In this document: piece after piece, positions 26,328 to 37,027 of the stretch | How positions within the stretch are numbered: position 1 is the stretch's first letter | How the letters are laid out: the number at the start of each line of letters is the position of its first letter | Notes under the pieces: generated by a model | Told to the model about the DNA's origin: nothing | What the model saw: only the letters and a program-made list of their open reading frames with translations | Database searches by the model: none | Made by a program: the position numbers and the translations under genes | NCBI GenBank assembly: GCA_002387205.1 | Contig: DGLA01000010.1 | Coordinates: 248,438 to 312,437 of the forward strand | Source of the DNA: Stutzerimonas stutzeri | Lineage (GTDB): Bacteria > Pseudomonadota > Gammaproteobacteria > Pseudomonadales > Pseudomonadaceae | Length of the DNA: 64,000 nucleotides | Reading direction: 5' to 3'

Positions 26328-27068
26328 GTGGTATCGCCCTTGATCGAGAGTTTCATCGCCGCCCTTGTCCTGGCCACCGTGCATATGGTTGCAGGGCGCC
26401 TGCGCAAGCTCAACCGCCTGCCCCGAAGCCGCTGGCTTTCGATGGCAGGCGGGGTATCGGTGGCCTATGTGTTTGTGCACCTGTTGCCTGAGTTGGCGCG
26501 CGGCCAGGAGGTGATCGACAGCAGCGAAATTCGGTTTCTCAGCTTTCTCGAGCACCACGCCTATCTGCTGGCACTCTTGGGTCTCGCGGCGTTCTACGGG
26601 CTGGAACGACTGATCAAGCAGCATCGGCGCAAGCTGAAGGATCAGGAACAGCCCCACGCGGGGGTGTTCTGGCTGCACATATCGGCGTTTGCCGTCTACA
26701 ACGCGTTGATTGGTTACCTGCTGGTCCATGGCGAGAGCAATACCACCACGACGCTGGTGCTCTACTGCATCGCGATGGGGCTGCATTACCTGGTCAACGA
26801 CTTTGCGCTGCAGAGCGACCACAAGGCATTGTTCAGCCATCGAGGACGTTGGCTTCTGTCAGCCATGCCGCTGGCCGGCTGGGCGCTGGGTATGGCAACG
26901 GAAGTATCAGAGTTGGCCGTATCGGCGCTGACTGCGTTTGTCGGCGGATCGATCATCCTCAATGTTCTGAAGGAGGAGCTGCCGGAAGAACGGAACAGCC
27001 ACTTCGGGGCGTTTCTGTCTGGTGCACTTGGCTACTCCGTGCTGCTGCTCAGCTTTCAGAATGGATGA
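26328..27068 (+). CDS. Multi-pass membrane protein, ZIP-like, unknown substrate
   Basis: The 246-residue protein has about seven to eight membrane helices. Histidine- and acid-containing spots within helices (YVFVHLLPELARG, LHYLVNDFALQSDHK, ATEVSELAVSAL) recall ZIP-family metal permeases, but conservation is too weak to be sure. The frame opens at GTG 26328; TTG 26340 is an alternative, and neither has a clear ribosome-binding site. It stands between gacA and the convergent acr3 gene. The 26125-26327 gap before it shows no gene. Confidence 0.65.
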   Translation: MVSPLIESFIAALVLATVHMVAGRLRKLNRLPRSRWLSMAGGVSVAYVFVHLLPELARGQEVIDSSEIRFLSFLEHHAYLLALLGLAAFYGLERLIKQHRRKLKDQEQPHAGVFWLHISAFAVYNALIGYLLVHGESNTTTTLVLYCIAMGLHYLVNDFALQSDHKALFSHRGRWLLSAMPLAGWALGMATEVSELAVSALTAFVGGSIILNVLKEELPEERNSHFGAFLSGALGYSVLLLSFQNG

Positions 27069-27077
27069 TAGCGGCGG

Positions 27078-28157
<1,080 letters not shown>

Positions 28158-28269
28158 GAGAAGACGACCTTGTTCGGTGATTGGATACGCCGTGCCCTGG
28201 AGACAGGGCCCATGACGATTGCTGATGGCTGCTCAGGCAGCATGCAACGTTGGCGCGAGGCGATCGGCT

Positions 28270-28342
28270 GCCACGCATGCTTTACATCATATTCGCCAAT
28301 CCATATATTCGGAACACCATATCTATCCATTTGTACTGGCCA
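28270..28342. promoter_or_regulatory. Divergent ars control region (candidate)
   Basis: The AT-rich stretch before arsR contains two copies of ATATTCG (near 28288 and 28305) flanked by AT-rich sequence, and could hold the ArsR operator and promoters for arsR and acr3. The assignment rests on position and on the contrast with the GC-rich surroundings; no exact consensus is claimed. Confidence 0.35.
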
Positions 28343-28699
28343 ATGAGCGAGCAACTGACACCGACCATCGTCTTCAAATGCCTGGCAGACGAAACCCGCG
28401 CAAGGATGTCCTTGCTGATCGCGCGCGAGGGCGAGTTGTGTGTGTGCGAGCTGACGGCTGCCCTTGAGGAAGCCCAGCCCAAGGTGTCCCGCCACCTGGC
28501 GCAGCTTCGCGCCTGCGGCCTGTTGCTGGACCGCCGCCAAGGCCAGTGGGTCTATTACCGACTGCATCCGGATCTACCGGACTGGGTAGCAAAGATTCTT
28601 CAGACCACCCTGGCCGCCAATACAGGGTGGCTTGACCCAAGCTGCGAGCGTCTGGCAGCGATGCGCAGCCGCCCCGGACGCACCGGTATCTGCAGCTGA
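28343..28699 (+). CDS. arsR: Arsenic-responsive repressor ArsR
   Basis: The 118-residue winged-helix repressor carries the ELCVCEL metal-binding motif at about residues 32-38 in helix 3, followed by the recognition region QPKVSRHLAQLR. Arsenite binding to the Cys pair releases DNA. I chose ATG 28343 (MSEQLTPTIVFKCLADETR); the open frame upstream lacks family similarity. It starts the arsR-arsH-ynfA-gap-arsJ series and is divergent from acr3. Confidence 0.93.
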   Translation: MSEQLTPTIVFKCLADETRARMSLLIAREGELCVCELTAALEEAQPKVSRHLAQLRACGLLLDRRQGQWVYYRLHPDLPDWVAKILQTTLAANTGWLDPSCERLAAMRSRPGRTGICS

Positions 28700-28714
28700 C
28701 TTCGAGGAGAACCC

Positions 28715-29446
28715 ATGCCCAACGAAAGCCCCCTGTTGCCAAAACTGCCCAATATCGATGAGCAGCTGTTCGAGCTGCCTGACCCCTCTCGACTGGAACA
28801 GCCCGGTGACGCGGCTCATGCGCCACGCATCCTGCTGCTCTACGGCTCCACTCGAGCGCGTTCCTTCAGCCGCTTGCTTGTCGAGGAAGCCGCAAGGCTG
28901 CTGCAGCAGCTTGGTGCCGAGACGCGTATTTTCGATCCGTCGGGTCTTCCTCTACCGGATGATGAGCCGGACAGCCATCCCAAGGTGCAGCAGTTGCGCG
29001 ATCTGATGCAGTGGTCGGAAGGGCAGGTATGGTGCTCACCCGAACGGCACGGCTCGATGAGCGCCGTGTTCAAGGCACAGATCGACTGGGTGCCGCTGGC
29101 TATGGGCGCGGTTCGACCGACCCAGGGCAAGACACTGGCGGTCATGCAGGTCTGTGGCGGCTCGCAATCGTTCAATGTGGTCAATCAGCTGCGGGTACTG
29201 GGACGATGGATGCGGATGTTCACCATTCCCAACCAGTCCTCGGTGCCCAAGGCATTTCTTGAGTTCGATGATGACGGTCGCATGAAGCCGTCGGCCTTCT
29301 ATGACCGTCTGGTTGATGTCATGGAAGAGCTGGTGAAGTTCACACTGCTCCTGAGAGGCCGCCAGGACTACCTCGTAGACCGTTATTCCGAGCGCAAGGA
29401 GTCGGCGCAGGCGCTATCACAGCGGGTCAATCAACGTTCGCTCTGA
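28715..29446 (+). CDS. arsH: ArsH, NADPH-dependent FMN reductase (organoarsenical oxidase)
   Basis: The 243-residue flavodoxin-like protein has the ArsH opening (LPNIDEQLF near residue 10), the FMN phosphate loop [15 protein letters not shown] near 43-57, and [20 protein letters not shown] near 109-128. ArsH oxidises trivalent methyl- and aryl-arsenicals to less toxic pentavalent forms with NADPH. GAGGAG precedes its start, 15 nt after arsR. Confidence 0.96.
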   Translation: MPNESPLLPKLPNIDEQLFELPDPSRLEQPGDAAHAPRILLLYGSTRARSFSRLLVEEAARLLQQLGAETRIFDPSGLPLPDDEPDSHPKVQQLRDLMQWSEGQVWCSPERHGSMSAVFKAQIDWVPLAMGAVRPTQGKTLAVMQVCGGSQSFNVVNQLRVLGRWMRMFTIPNQSSVPKAFLEFDDDGRMKPSAFYDRLVDVMEELVKFTLLLRGRQDYLVDRYSERKESAQALSQRVNQRSL

Positions 29447-29494
29447 TTGACGACTGCCCTACGAAGGTGGCGCTTCAGTCGCCAGGACATAGCC

Positions 29495-29821
29495 ATGATC
29501 AAGACATTCGCCCTCTTCGCCCTTACCGCAGTTGCAGAAATCGTCGGCTGCTATCTGCCGTACCTGTGGCTTCGCCAGGGCAAGAGCGCCTGGCTGTTGT
29601 TGCCGGCTGCGCTGTCGCTCGGTCTGTTCGCCTGGCTGCTGTCATTGCACCCGACCGCTGCCGGGCGCGTGTATGCGGCCTATGGTGGCGTGTACATAGG
29701 CACAGCGATCCTGTGGCTCTGGCTGGTCGACAAGATTCGCCCCACCGGATGGGATCTGCTGGGTTCGGCTGTCGCCCTGCTGGGAATGGCCATCATCATG
29801 TTCGCGCCGCGTCACGGCTGA
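29495..29821 (+). CDS. ynfA: YnfA/UPF0060-family membrane protein
   Basis: The 108-residue protein from ATG 29495 has four membrane helices with the family features [25 protein letters not shown] and [18 protein letters not shown]. The family is distantly related to small multidrug resistance pumps; its role is unsettled, with some evidence for drug or dye export. It lies 48 nt after arsH and 28 nt before the GAPDH gene, in line with the ars operon, which suggests a role in arsenical or oxidant stress. That link is inferred. Confidence 0.88.
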   Translation: MIKTFALFALTAVAEIVGCYLPYLWLRQGKSAWLLLPAALSLGLFAWLLSLHPTAAGRVYAAYGGVYIGTAILWLWLVDKIRPTGWDLLGSAVALLGMAIIMFAPRHG

Positions 29822-29849
29822 TCATTTCACCTTTTATCGAGGACACCTC

Positions 29850-30854
29850 ATGACCCTCAAAGTCGGTATCAACGGTTTCGGGCGCATCGGCCGCCTGGCG
29901 CTTCGCGCGGCCTGGGACTGGCCTGAGCTGGAGTTCGTCCGGATCAACGATCCGGCTGGTGACGCGGCAACCCACGCCCACCTGCTGAACTTCGATTCGG
30001 TACACGGCCGCTGGCAACACGAAGCTGGCAGCGATGGCGATTGTGTCGTGGTCCATGGCAAGCGAATCCGGGTGTCGGCAAACAAGGCTATCGCGGACAC
30101 CGACTGGTCGGATTGTGATCTGGTGATCGAGTCCAGTGGCAAGATGAAGACCGTCGCCGTGCTTCAGGGTTATCTCGACCAGGGTGTGAAACGCGTCATC
30201 GTCAGCGCCCCCGTCAAGGAAGCCGGGGCGCTCAATATCGTCATGGGCGTCAACGACCAGCTGTTCGACCCGGCGCAGCACCGCATCGTCACGGCAGCCT
30301 CCTGTACTACCAACTGTCTGGCCCCGGTCGTCAAGGTGATCCATGAGCAGCTGGGCATTCGCCACGGTTCGATCACCACTATCCATGATCTGACCAACAC
30401 CCAGAGCATCCTTGATCAGCCGCACAAGGACCTGCGCCGCGCCCGGGCATCAGGCATGAGCCTGATTCCCACCACGACCGGCTCGGCCACGGCCATCGCC
30501 GAAATCTTCCCCGAGTTGCGCGGCAAGCTGAACGGCCATGCCGTTCGAGTGCCCTTGGCCAATGCCTCGTTGACTGATTGCGTGTTCGAGGTCGAACGCT
30601 CGACCACGGTCGAAGAGGTCAATCGCCTCCTCAAGGCGGCTGCCGAACAGGGACCGCTCCGGGGCATCCTTGGCTTCGAGGAACGGCCACTGGTGTCCAT
30701 CGACTATCGTACCGATCCCCGTTCCTCGATCATTGACGCGCTGTCGACCATGGTGGTCAACGGTACCCAGGTCAAGCTCTACGCCTGGTATGACAACGAG
30801 TGGGGCTACGCCAATCGCACCGCAGAACTGGCCCGCAAGGTCGGCCTTGCCTGA
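29850..30854 (+). CDS. gap: ArsJ-associated glyceraldehyde-3-phosphate dehydrogenase
   Basis: The 334-residue protein is a complete GAPDH: NAD-binding [15 protein letters not shown] at the N-terminus, catalytic Cys in [11 protein letters not shown] near residue 152 and the C-terminal [11 protein letters not shown]. In ars operons this isoform makes 1-arseno-3-phosphoglycerate from arsenate and glyceraldehyde 3-phosphate, which ArsJ exports. Its place directly before arsJ supports that role over housekeeping glycolysis. Confidence 0.93.
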   Translation: MTLKVGINGFGRIGRLALRAAWDWPELEFVRINDPAGDAATHAHLLNFDSVHGRWQHEAGSDGDCVVVHGKRIRVSANKAIADTDWSDCDLVIESSGKMKTVAVLQGYLDQGVKRVIVSAPVKEAGALNIVMGVNDQLFDPAQHRIVTAASCTTNCLAPVVKVIHEQLGIRHGSITTIHDLTNTQSILDQPHKDLRRARASGMSLIPTTTGSATAIAEIFPELRGKLNGHAVRVPLANASLTDCVFEVERSTTVEEVNRLLKAAAEQGPLRGILGFEERPLVSIDYRTDPRSSIIDALSTMVVNGTQVKLYAWYDNEWGYANRTAELARKVGLA

Positions 30855-30913
30855 GGTCTGTCTGGCGCGCCAGTCGCGCCGGGTGGCGTTGTTACTTTGT
30901 TCAGAGGCACGCT

Positions 30914-32125
30914 ATGCCGCTCTCTCCAGCCGTTCGCCAATACCTGATCGTCACGGGAAATTACTGGGCCTTTACCCTGACTGACGGCGCCCTGCGCATG
31001 TTGGTTGTGCTGCATTTCCATTCCCTGGGTTACACCCCTCTGCAGATCGCCGCGTTGTTTCTGTTCTACGAAGTGTTCGGCGTTGTGACCAATCTGGTTG
31101 GCGGCTATCTGGGCGCCCTGCTCGGGCTGAACCGCACCATGAACATTGGCCTGGCGCTGCAGGTGGTCGCGCTGCTGATGCTGACGGTACCGGTCGCCTG
31201 GCTGAGCATTCCTTGGGTGATGGGCGCGCAGGCGCTGTCCGGCATCGCCAAGGACCTGAACAAGATGAGCGCCAAGAGTTCGATCAAGCTGCTGGTGCCA
31301 GACGATCAACAAGGCAGCCTGTACAGGTGGGTAGCACTGCTTACCGGGTCGAAAAACGCACTCAAGGGTGTCGGCTTTTTCCTGGGCGGCGCCCTGCTTG
31401 CCGGTATCGGCTTCCGCGCCGCACTGGCCAGCATGGCCGCCGCGCTGGCGCTGGTCTGGGTGGCAAGCCTGGTGTTGCTGAAAAAGGATCTGGGCAGAGC
31501 CAAGGCAAAGCCTAAGTTTCGTGAAATGCTGTCCAAAAGCCGCGCGATCAATGTGCTTTCGGCCGCTCGGTTGTTTCTGTTTGGTGCCCGTGACGTCTGG
31601 TTCGTCGTTGCGCTTCCCGTTTATCTTTCGACGGTGTTCGGCTGGGACTTCTGGCAGGTCGGCGGGTTTTTAGCCGCCTGGGTCATCGGCTACGGCATCG
31701 TCCAGTCTCTGGCGCCTGCGATCACCGGCAAGAAAAGCGGACAGGTTCCCGATGGTCGCGCCGCGTTCGCCTGGGCGCTCCTGCTTGCAGGGTTGCCCGC
31801 AGCCATTGCGCTTGCCTTGGGCACGCAGCTGGCCCCGCAGGTTGTGGTGATCGGCGGTCTGTTGCTGTTCGGAGCGGTGTTTGCGATCAACTCGTCACTG
31901 CACAGCTATCTCATCGTGTCCTACGCAAAGGAAGACGGGGTATCACTGGACGTTGGTTTCTACTACATGTCCAACGCACTGGGACGCCTTGTTGGCACGC
32001 TGTTGTCCGGCTGGGTCTACCAGGCACAGGGGCTTGAAGCCTGCCTCTGGGTGTCCGCGGCGTTCGTGTTGCTAGCGGCAATCATATCGGTCGGCCTGCC
32101 CCGACATGACCAGGCTGGCATCTGA
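30914..32125 (+). CDS. arsJ: ArsJ, MFS exporter for 1-arseno-3-phosphoglycerate
   Basis: The 403-residue protein from ATG 30914 has about 12 membrane helices, with MFS-type regions YEVFGVVTNLVGGYLGALLG near residues 51-70 and ALSGIAKDLNKMSAKSS near 107-123, which are ArsJ-like. With the adjacent GAPDH it forms an arsenate-resistance pathway: an unstable arseno-ester is made in the cytoplasm, exported and hydrolysed outside. The open frame starts at 30800, but the extension overlaps gap and lacks a ribosome-binding site. Confidence 0.92.
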   Translation: MPLSPAVRQYLIVTGNYWAFTLTDGALRMLVVLHFHSLGYTPLQIAALFLFYEVFGVVTNLVGGYLGALLGLNRTMNIGLALQVVALLMLTVPVAWLSIPWVMGAQALSGIAKDLNKMSAKSSIKLLVPDDQQGSLYRWVALLTGSKNALKGVGFFLGGALLAGIGFRAALASMAAALALVWVASLVLLKKDLGRAKAKPKFREMLSKSRAINVLSAARLFLFGARDVWFVVALPVYLSTVFGWDFWQVGGFLAAWVIGYGIVQSLAPAITGKKSGQVPDGRAAFAWALLLAGLPAAIALALGTQLAPQVVVIGGLLLFGAVFAINSSLHSYLIVSYAKEDGVSLDVGFYYMSNALGRLVGTLLSGWVYQAQGLEACLWVSAAFVLLAAIISVGLPRHDQAGI

Positions 32126-32165
32126 CACCAAGCCTCCTGCACGCCCAGAGATGGGGCTCCCTAGG

Positions 32166-33839
32166 TTACCGCTCACCGACCAACAGATGGCTCAAGACCG
32201 AACGCAGCTTGCCGGCCTTGACCGGCTTGTTCAGCACGGGCACACCGAAACCCTGAAGTTCGCGGCGACATTGGTCGCTGCGGTCAGCGGTGATCATCAC
32301 CAGGGGAATCTGCGAATCGAAGTGCGCGCGCAGCGCTTGTGCCACATCCCAACCGGTCAGGCCCTGGTCAAGATGGTAATCAGCAAGGATCAGCTCGGGT
32401 GGTTGCCCACCCAGCACAGCCATAGCCGCAATCTCATCGGTTGCGGTCAGCACGTGGCAACCCCACTGTTCGAGTAGCGCCGCCATGCTGTGCAGGATGC
32501 TCGCCTCGTTATCGATCACCAGCAGTCGACGACCAGGCAAGGGATCGCCCGGAACGGCCGCGGCTGTCTGCCCAGTGACGGGTAATCGCTTCGGCATGTC
32601 GGCCAACGGCACGTCGATACTGAAAACCGAGCCTCGGCCAGGCTGAGAGCGCACCAGTATGCGGTAATCGAGCATGCTGGCGATCCGGTCCACGATGGCC
32701 AGGCCGAGGCCGACACCCGCCCGTTCGGAGGCGCGCTGCACGCCGAGCTGATTGAATTCCAGAAAGATCGCTTGTAATTGGTCAGCCTCGATGCCTCGGC
32801 CTGTATCCCAGACTTCGATCCGCAGCTGGTCGCCACGCTTGCGTGCCCCCAGCAGAACCCGGCCGCTATCGGTGTAACGGCAGGCATTGCTGAGAAAGTT
32901 GCGCAGGATACGGGTCAGCAAGCGGAAGTCACTGCGCAGCGCATAAGCCGGAATGTAGTGATCGAAGCCGAGCCCCTCGGCCTCGGCAACCGACTGAAAC
33001 TCCGACACCAGTGGTAGCAATACCTCATCGAGACGGTACACATCGAGGTCAGGCTTGATCGCCTGCTGGTCAAGCTTGGAGATATCCAGCAGATCGGTGA
33101 GCAGGTCTTCGGCGCCTTCCAACGCCTGATGTGCCCGCTCCACCAGGTTTCGCTCGCTGTCCGCCAGGCCGCGCTCGCGCAGCGTCGAGATCAGCAAGCG
33201 CGCCGCATTGAGCGGCTGCAACAGGTCATGGCTGGCAGCAGCCAGGTATTTGTCCTTGCTGTGATTGGCGGCCTCTGCGGCGTCGCGGGCCTTGCGCAGC
33301 TCCAGGGTCCGCTCGGCGACGCGTTGTTCGAGCTGTTCGTTGAGCTGCAGCAAGCGCTTCTGGGCCAGCTTGCGTTCGGTGATGTCGGCGACGAAGCCTT
33401 CCACCAGCCCGTCCTCCTCAGGTTTGAGCAGCAGGTTCATCATCACATCGATGGCGCTGCCGTCCTTGCGCCGCAGGCGGGTTTCATAGCCGAACAGACC
33501 CTGCTGGCGACCAAGCGTATGGCGAATCTCTCGGAGCTCTTCCTCTCCGCCAATGAAAAGATGATGCGACAGATCCGTCAGCCGCCAGAGCGCTTCGGCC
33601 GGACTTTCATAGCCGAGCATTCGCGCCAGGGCAGGATTGGTTGCGCGAATGCCCTCCTGCAAGCTGGCCTGGAAAATACCGTGAACGGCGTGCTCGAACA
33701 GCCATTTGTAGCGGTTTCGCTCTGCTTCCAGCTCTTCAAGACGGGCTACCAGCTCGGGGTAGTGGCTTTTGCGCGCAGAATGGGTGCCCAACCCGAGGAG
33801 GCCGGCGAGCGCCTCATCCTGTTCAGAGCGCTTCGGCAT
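32166..33839 (-). CDS. ercS: PAS-containing hybrid histidine kinase, ErcS-like
   Basis: The 557-residue soluble kinase has an N-terminal coiled coil, a PAS domain (about 40-160), a second coiled coil, a HisKA domain with H204 in AAASHDLLQPL, an HATPase domain with GRGIEADQL and GVGLGLAIV, and a C-terminal receiver domain with D487 in LADYHLD and K538 in NKPVK. No membrane segment is seen. It starts within the last 17 nt of ercA. In P. aeruginosa the corresponding gene next to ercA takes part in the cascade that induces ethanol oxidation and PQQ genes. The unusual H-box (HDLLQPL) is shared with that group. Confidence 0.85.
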   Translation of the reverse strand: MPKRSEQDEALAGLLGLGTHSARKSHYPELVARLEELEAERNRYKWLFEHAVHGIFQASLQEGIRATNPALARMLGYESPAEALWRLTDLSHHLFIGGEEELREIRHTLGRQQGLFGYETRLRRKDGSAIDVMMNLLLKPEEDGLVEGFVADITERKLAQKRLLQLNEQLEQRVAERTLELRKARDAAEAANHSKDKYLAAASHDLLQPLNAARLLISTLRERGLADSERNLVERAHQALEGAEDLLTDLLDISKLDQQAIKPDLDVYRLDEVLLPLVSEFQSVAEAEGLGFDHYIPAYALRSDFRLLTRILRNFLSNACRYTDSGRVLLGARKRGDQLRIEVWDTGRGIEADQLQAIFLEFNQLGVQRASERAGVGLGLAIVDRIASMLDYRILVRSQPGRGSVFSIDVPLADMPKRLPVTGQTAAAVPGDPLPGRRLLVIDNEASILHSMAALLEQWGCHVLTATDEIAAMAVLGGQPPELILADYHLDQGLTGWDVAQALRAHFDSQIPLVMITADRSDQCRRELQGFGVPVLNKPVKAGKLRSVLSHLLVGER

Positions 33840-34986
33840 ACACCACTTCGACGTCGCGCTGGGTCGACGAGCGGGGATTGGTCAGGATGCACGGGTCCTG
33901 CATCGCATGCTGCGAGAGGAAGGGAATATCGGACAGATCGACCCCGTGCAGCCCCAGTGTTTCATTGAAGCCTATGGCCTGCTTGAGACTGATCAGGTGC
34001 TGTACGAGCCGTTCGCGAATCTGGCGGTGATTCAGCCCTCGGCTGTCGATGCCCAGGGTTTCGGCGACCAGCTTGAAGCGATCAGGCGCTGCATCGTAGT
34101 TGAAGGCGACCACGTGTTCGACCAGCACCGCGTTGCACAATCCATGCGGCAGGTCGAGGTAGCCGCCCAGACTGTGGGACATCGCGTGTACAGCGCCGAG
34201 AATCGCGTTTGAAAAGGCCAGGCCTGCCTGCATGCTGCCCAGCATGATTTTCTCTCGCAGGGCGATATCCGATGGTTTGGCAATCATCTCTACCAGATGG
34301 CCATTGATCAGTCGCATCGCCTCCAGCGCATGGGGATCGGTAAGAGGGCCGTGACCAGTGGAAACAAAGGCTTCGATGGCGTGCACCAGTGCGTCGATAC
34401 CGGTACAGGCGGACAGGAACGGGTCCATGCTGAGCGTGGTTTCCGGATCGATCAGCGACACGTCCGGTACGGCGCCCTTGCTGACGATGGAGAACTTCAT
34501 TCGTTCGGTCTGGTTGGAGATGATCACGAACTGCGACACATCGGCTGAGGTGCCTGCGGTCGTGGGTATCAAGATCAGCGGGGGGCTTGGCACACGCAGC
34601 GTGTCGACGCCTTCGAACTCGTTGATATGGCGGCCGTGTGCCACTGCAATTCCAATACCTTTGGCACAGTCCATAGGGCTGCCGCCACCCACCGCAACGA
34701 TGACGTTACACCCTTCGCTGCGATAGAGCTCCGCGCCGAGCATGACTTCTTCAGAACGGGGATTGGCCGAGACCTGGGTAAACAGCTGGTATTCGATGCC
34801 CTGACGCGCCAGGCTCGCTTGTACGTCCCCTACCCAACCGGCCGCAACCACGCCCGCGTCGGAAACGAGCAAAACCTTTCGAGCACCGAAATTCTTCGCA
34901 TAGTTGCCGGCACTGTGGCGACAGCCCGCACCAAACACGATTTCAGGCGACACGAACTTTCGCTGCTGGCTGAGATTGGGGCTCAT
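33823..34986 (-). CDS. ercA: Iron-containing alcohol dehydrogenase ErcA
   Basis: The 387-residue group III alcohol dehydrogenase has the GGGSPMDCAKGI nucleotide loop near residues 92-103, PTTAGTSADVSQF, and metal-ligand segments DALVHAIEAF and HAMSHSLGGYLDLPHGLCNAV with the conserved His residues. ATG 34986 has GAGAGG 7 nt upstream and gives the family length. In pseudomonads ErcA is needed for normal regulation of ethanol oxidation rather than as a main catabolic enzyme. It overlaps ercS by 17 nt and follows pqqH by about 110 nt. Confidence 0.92.
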   Translation of the reverse strand: MSPNLSQQRKFVSPEIVFGAGCRHSAGNYAKNFGARKVLLVSDAGVVAAGWVGDVQASLARQGIEYQLFTQVSANPRSEEVMLGAELYRSEGCNVIVAVGGGSPMDCAKGIGIAVAHGRHINEFEGVDTLRVPSPPLILIPTTAGTSADVSQFVIISNQTERMKFSIVSKGAVPDVSLIDPETTLSMDPFLSACTGIDALVHAIEAFVSTGHGPLTDPHALEAMRLINGHLVEMIAKPSDIALREKIMLGSMQAGLAFSNAILGAVHAMSHSLGGYLDLPHGLCNAVLVEHVVAFNYDAAPDRFKLVAETLGIDSRGLNHRQIRERLVQHLISLKQAIGFNETLGLHGVDLSDIPFLSQHAMQDPCILTNPRSSTQRDVEVVYAEAL

Positions 34987-35095
34987 ACGACGGCCTCTCG
35001 TTATTGTCTTCAACGTTGTCGCGCAAGCCTACTGCTTTCCGGCATCAAAGCAATGCGAAAAAAGGCGGATAGCAATCATCGAGGCCGACCCCAGC

Positions 35096-36985
35096 TCAGC
35101 CCAACAAGCCTTGATAGAAACGACACTCGCGCTCCAGGGCATCGGCGAGATTGGCGGCTTGGCGGAAGCCGTGACGTTCATCCGGGTAAAGGCAGTATTC
35201 CACCGGGACGCCCTGCTCCTGAAGCGCCGTCACCATGGACTCGGTCTGCTCGGGTAGCACCACGGCGTCCTGCCCACCCTGGAAAAAGATCACTGGCACA
35301 GTGATTCGTGCTGCGTTGGTGAGCGGCGTGCGCTCCCGGTAGCGCTTGGCGTCGACTTCCGGGTCGCCTATCAGCCAGTCCAGATAGTCGGCTTCGAACT
35401 TGTGGGTCACGCGGCGTAACGCCAGCGGATCGCTGACCCCATAAAGGCTGGCACCGCCGGAGAATCCGGATTTGGTCGCCAACGCGCAAAGCGCACTATA
35501 GCCGCCGGCGCTGGAGCCGCGAATAAAGGTATACGCGGGGTTTATTTGGCCACGCATCGCCAGCGACTGAACTGCCGCACAGGCATCTTCAACGTCGACC
35601 ACTCCCCATTCGCCCCGCAGGCGCTGCCGATAAGCCCGGCCGAAGCCGCTGCTACCCCGGTAATTGATGTCCGCCACAGCGAAACCACGTTGGGTCCAGT
35701 ACTGGATGCGTGAATCGAATACGGGATAGCTCGCAGAGGTCGGCCCACCATGCATGAACACCACAAGTGGAGGCTTTTCTTCCGGCCTGCCACAGCACTG
35801 GGCATTGACCGGCGGATAGAAGAAGGCATGCGCGGTCTCTTCACGCCCGGTTGTGAAGCTGAAGGGTTGCGCATTGGACAGTTCCTCATCCGGCAATGGC
35901 CGCTCGCCGCCGGCCAGCAACTTGACCTCACTGGCCGATCGGCTGATTGCAAGCACCGCGGCCGCCTGGCTCGGGGATCCCGCGATGCAATAGAAATACT
36001 GATCATCTGCCGCCAGCTGCCTGCAACGGCTGTACTCACAAGCCAGTTGGCGTTCGTTACCCTCCGCATCCTGCTGGAACAGCAAACCGTAGCCGTCTAC
36101 CAGCCGAGTTAGCAGCAAGGCCCCGTTGGCCAGCGGCAGATAGCTGCTGGTACCCAACTGCCAGGGCGCCGGCGCGTGGTCGAAACGTTTGTTGGCGAAG
36201 CGGTCTTGTAACGGCCTCAGTTCGCCATCCTGAACCAGCCAGGGCTTCCACCAGCCGGTGCGATCGCTCAGGCAAAACAGGCTGCCATCGGTAGCAAAAC
36301 GTGGTTGTTGGAGCGACTCCTCGCCGCTTGCGCCCGCCAGGCACTCGGCACGTCCCAACTGCCCGTCCGGCAAATAGGATGCCCTCCATAGGGTGGTGGC
36401 GGTCCAGGGCTGCTCGGGGCGCTGCCACTGGATCCAGGCCAGGCTATCTCCGGACGGGTGCAGCGTGGGCGATGCATAGAAATCGGCGCCTTCGACCAGC
36501 ACCCTCAACTCACCGGTCAACGAAACGCTGACCAGCCGATGCTCGACCGCCGAATCAGCCACCGACTCCTCGACAGCGACTACCGCGCCCCGAAGCGGGT
36601 CAAACTGGAGATCGCCGTAGCGACAACCAGCCTTCGCAGTGAGCGCCGTTGGCCGGCCCGCCCCGGCATTGTCGGTAAGCTGCTGGACGTAGACCTGCTG
36701 GTCCCTTTCGTTGACAAAGGCGATGCCATCGTTGGTCAGGCAAAGCGCGCCGCCGCCGTACTCGTACACGCGGCTGCGCAGGGAGAACTCGGCCGGCGTC
36801 AGACACTCTGCGCAGCCGTCGCGCCAATACCACAGAGTGCAACGCGCATCGGAGGGGTCGTACCTGATCCAGAACAGGCCGCCGTGCCCTGCACGCAGTT
36901 CGGCAAAGTCGCAGCTGGCCGAGGCGGCTTTTTCAGCGGCCCATTCGCTGTGCCAGAAGCCATAACGTGTTTCGGTTTTAGTCAT
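35096..36985 (-). CDS. pqqH: S9-family peptidase PqqH
   Basis: The 629-residue protein has an N-terminal beta-propeller (about residues 30-360) and a C-terminal alpha/beta-hydrolase domain with the Ser nucleophile in RGSSAGGYSALC near 473, DAVVLPEQTE for the Asp and PDERHGFR for the His. That is the prolyl-oligopeptidase/acyl-peptide hydrolase layout, and no signal peptide is evident. In pseudomonads this gene follows pqqE and belongs to the PQQ cluster; it may process PqqA-derived peptide, though its biochemical role is not settled. It is 42 nt after pqqE. Confidence 0.88.
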   Translation of the reverse strand: MTKTETRYGFWHSEWAAEKAASASCDFAELRAGHGGLFWIRYDPSDARCTLWYWRDGCAECLTPAEFSLRSRVYEYGGGALCLTNDGIAFVNERDQQVYVQQLTDNAGAGRPTALTAKAGCRYGDLQFDPLRGAVVAVEESVADSAVEHRLVSVSLTGELRVLVEGADFYASPTLHPSGDSLAWIQWQRPEQPWTATTLWRASYLPDGQLGRAECLAGASGEESLQQPRFATDGSLFCLSDRTGWWKPWLVQDGELRPLQDRFANKRFDHAPAPWQLGTSSYLPLANGALLLTRLVDGYGLLFQQDAEGNERQLACEYSRCRQLAADDQYFYCIAGSPSQAAAVLAISRSASEVKLLAGGERPLPDEELSNAQPFSFTTGREETAHAFFYPPVNAQCCGRPEEKPPLVVFMHGGPTSASYPVFDSRIQYWTQRGFAVADINYRGSSGFGRAYRQRLRGEWGVVDVEDACAAVQSLAMRGQINPAYTFIRGSSAGGYSALCALATKSGFSGGASLYGVSDPLALRRVTHKFEADYLDWLIGDPEVDAKRYRERTPLTNAARITVPVIFFQGGQDAVVLPEQTESMVTALQEQGVPVEYCLYPDERHGFRQAANLADALERECRFYQGLLG

Positions 36986-37027
36986 TCGTCTGGTTCCGGT
37001 CAGTCAGGCATACCCCGCATAACGGAC

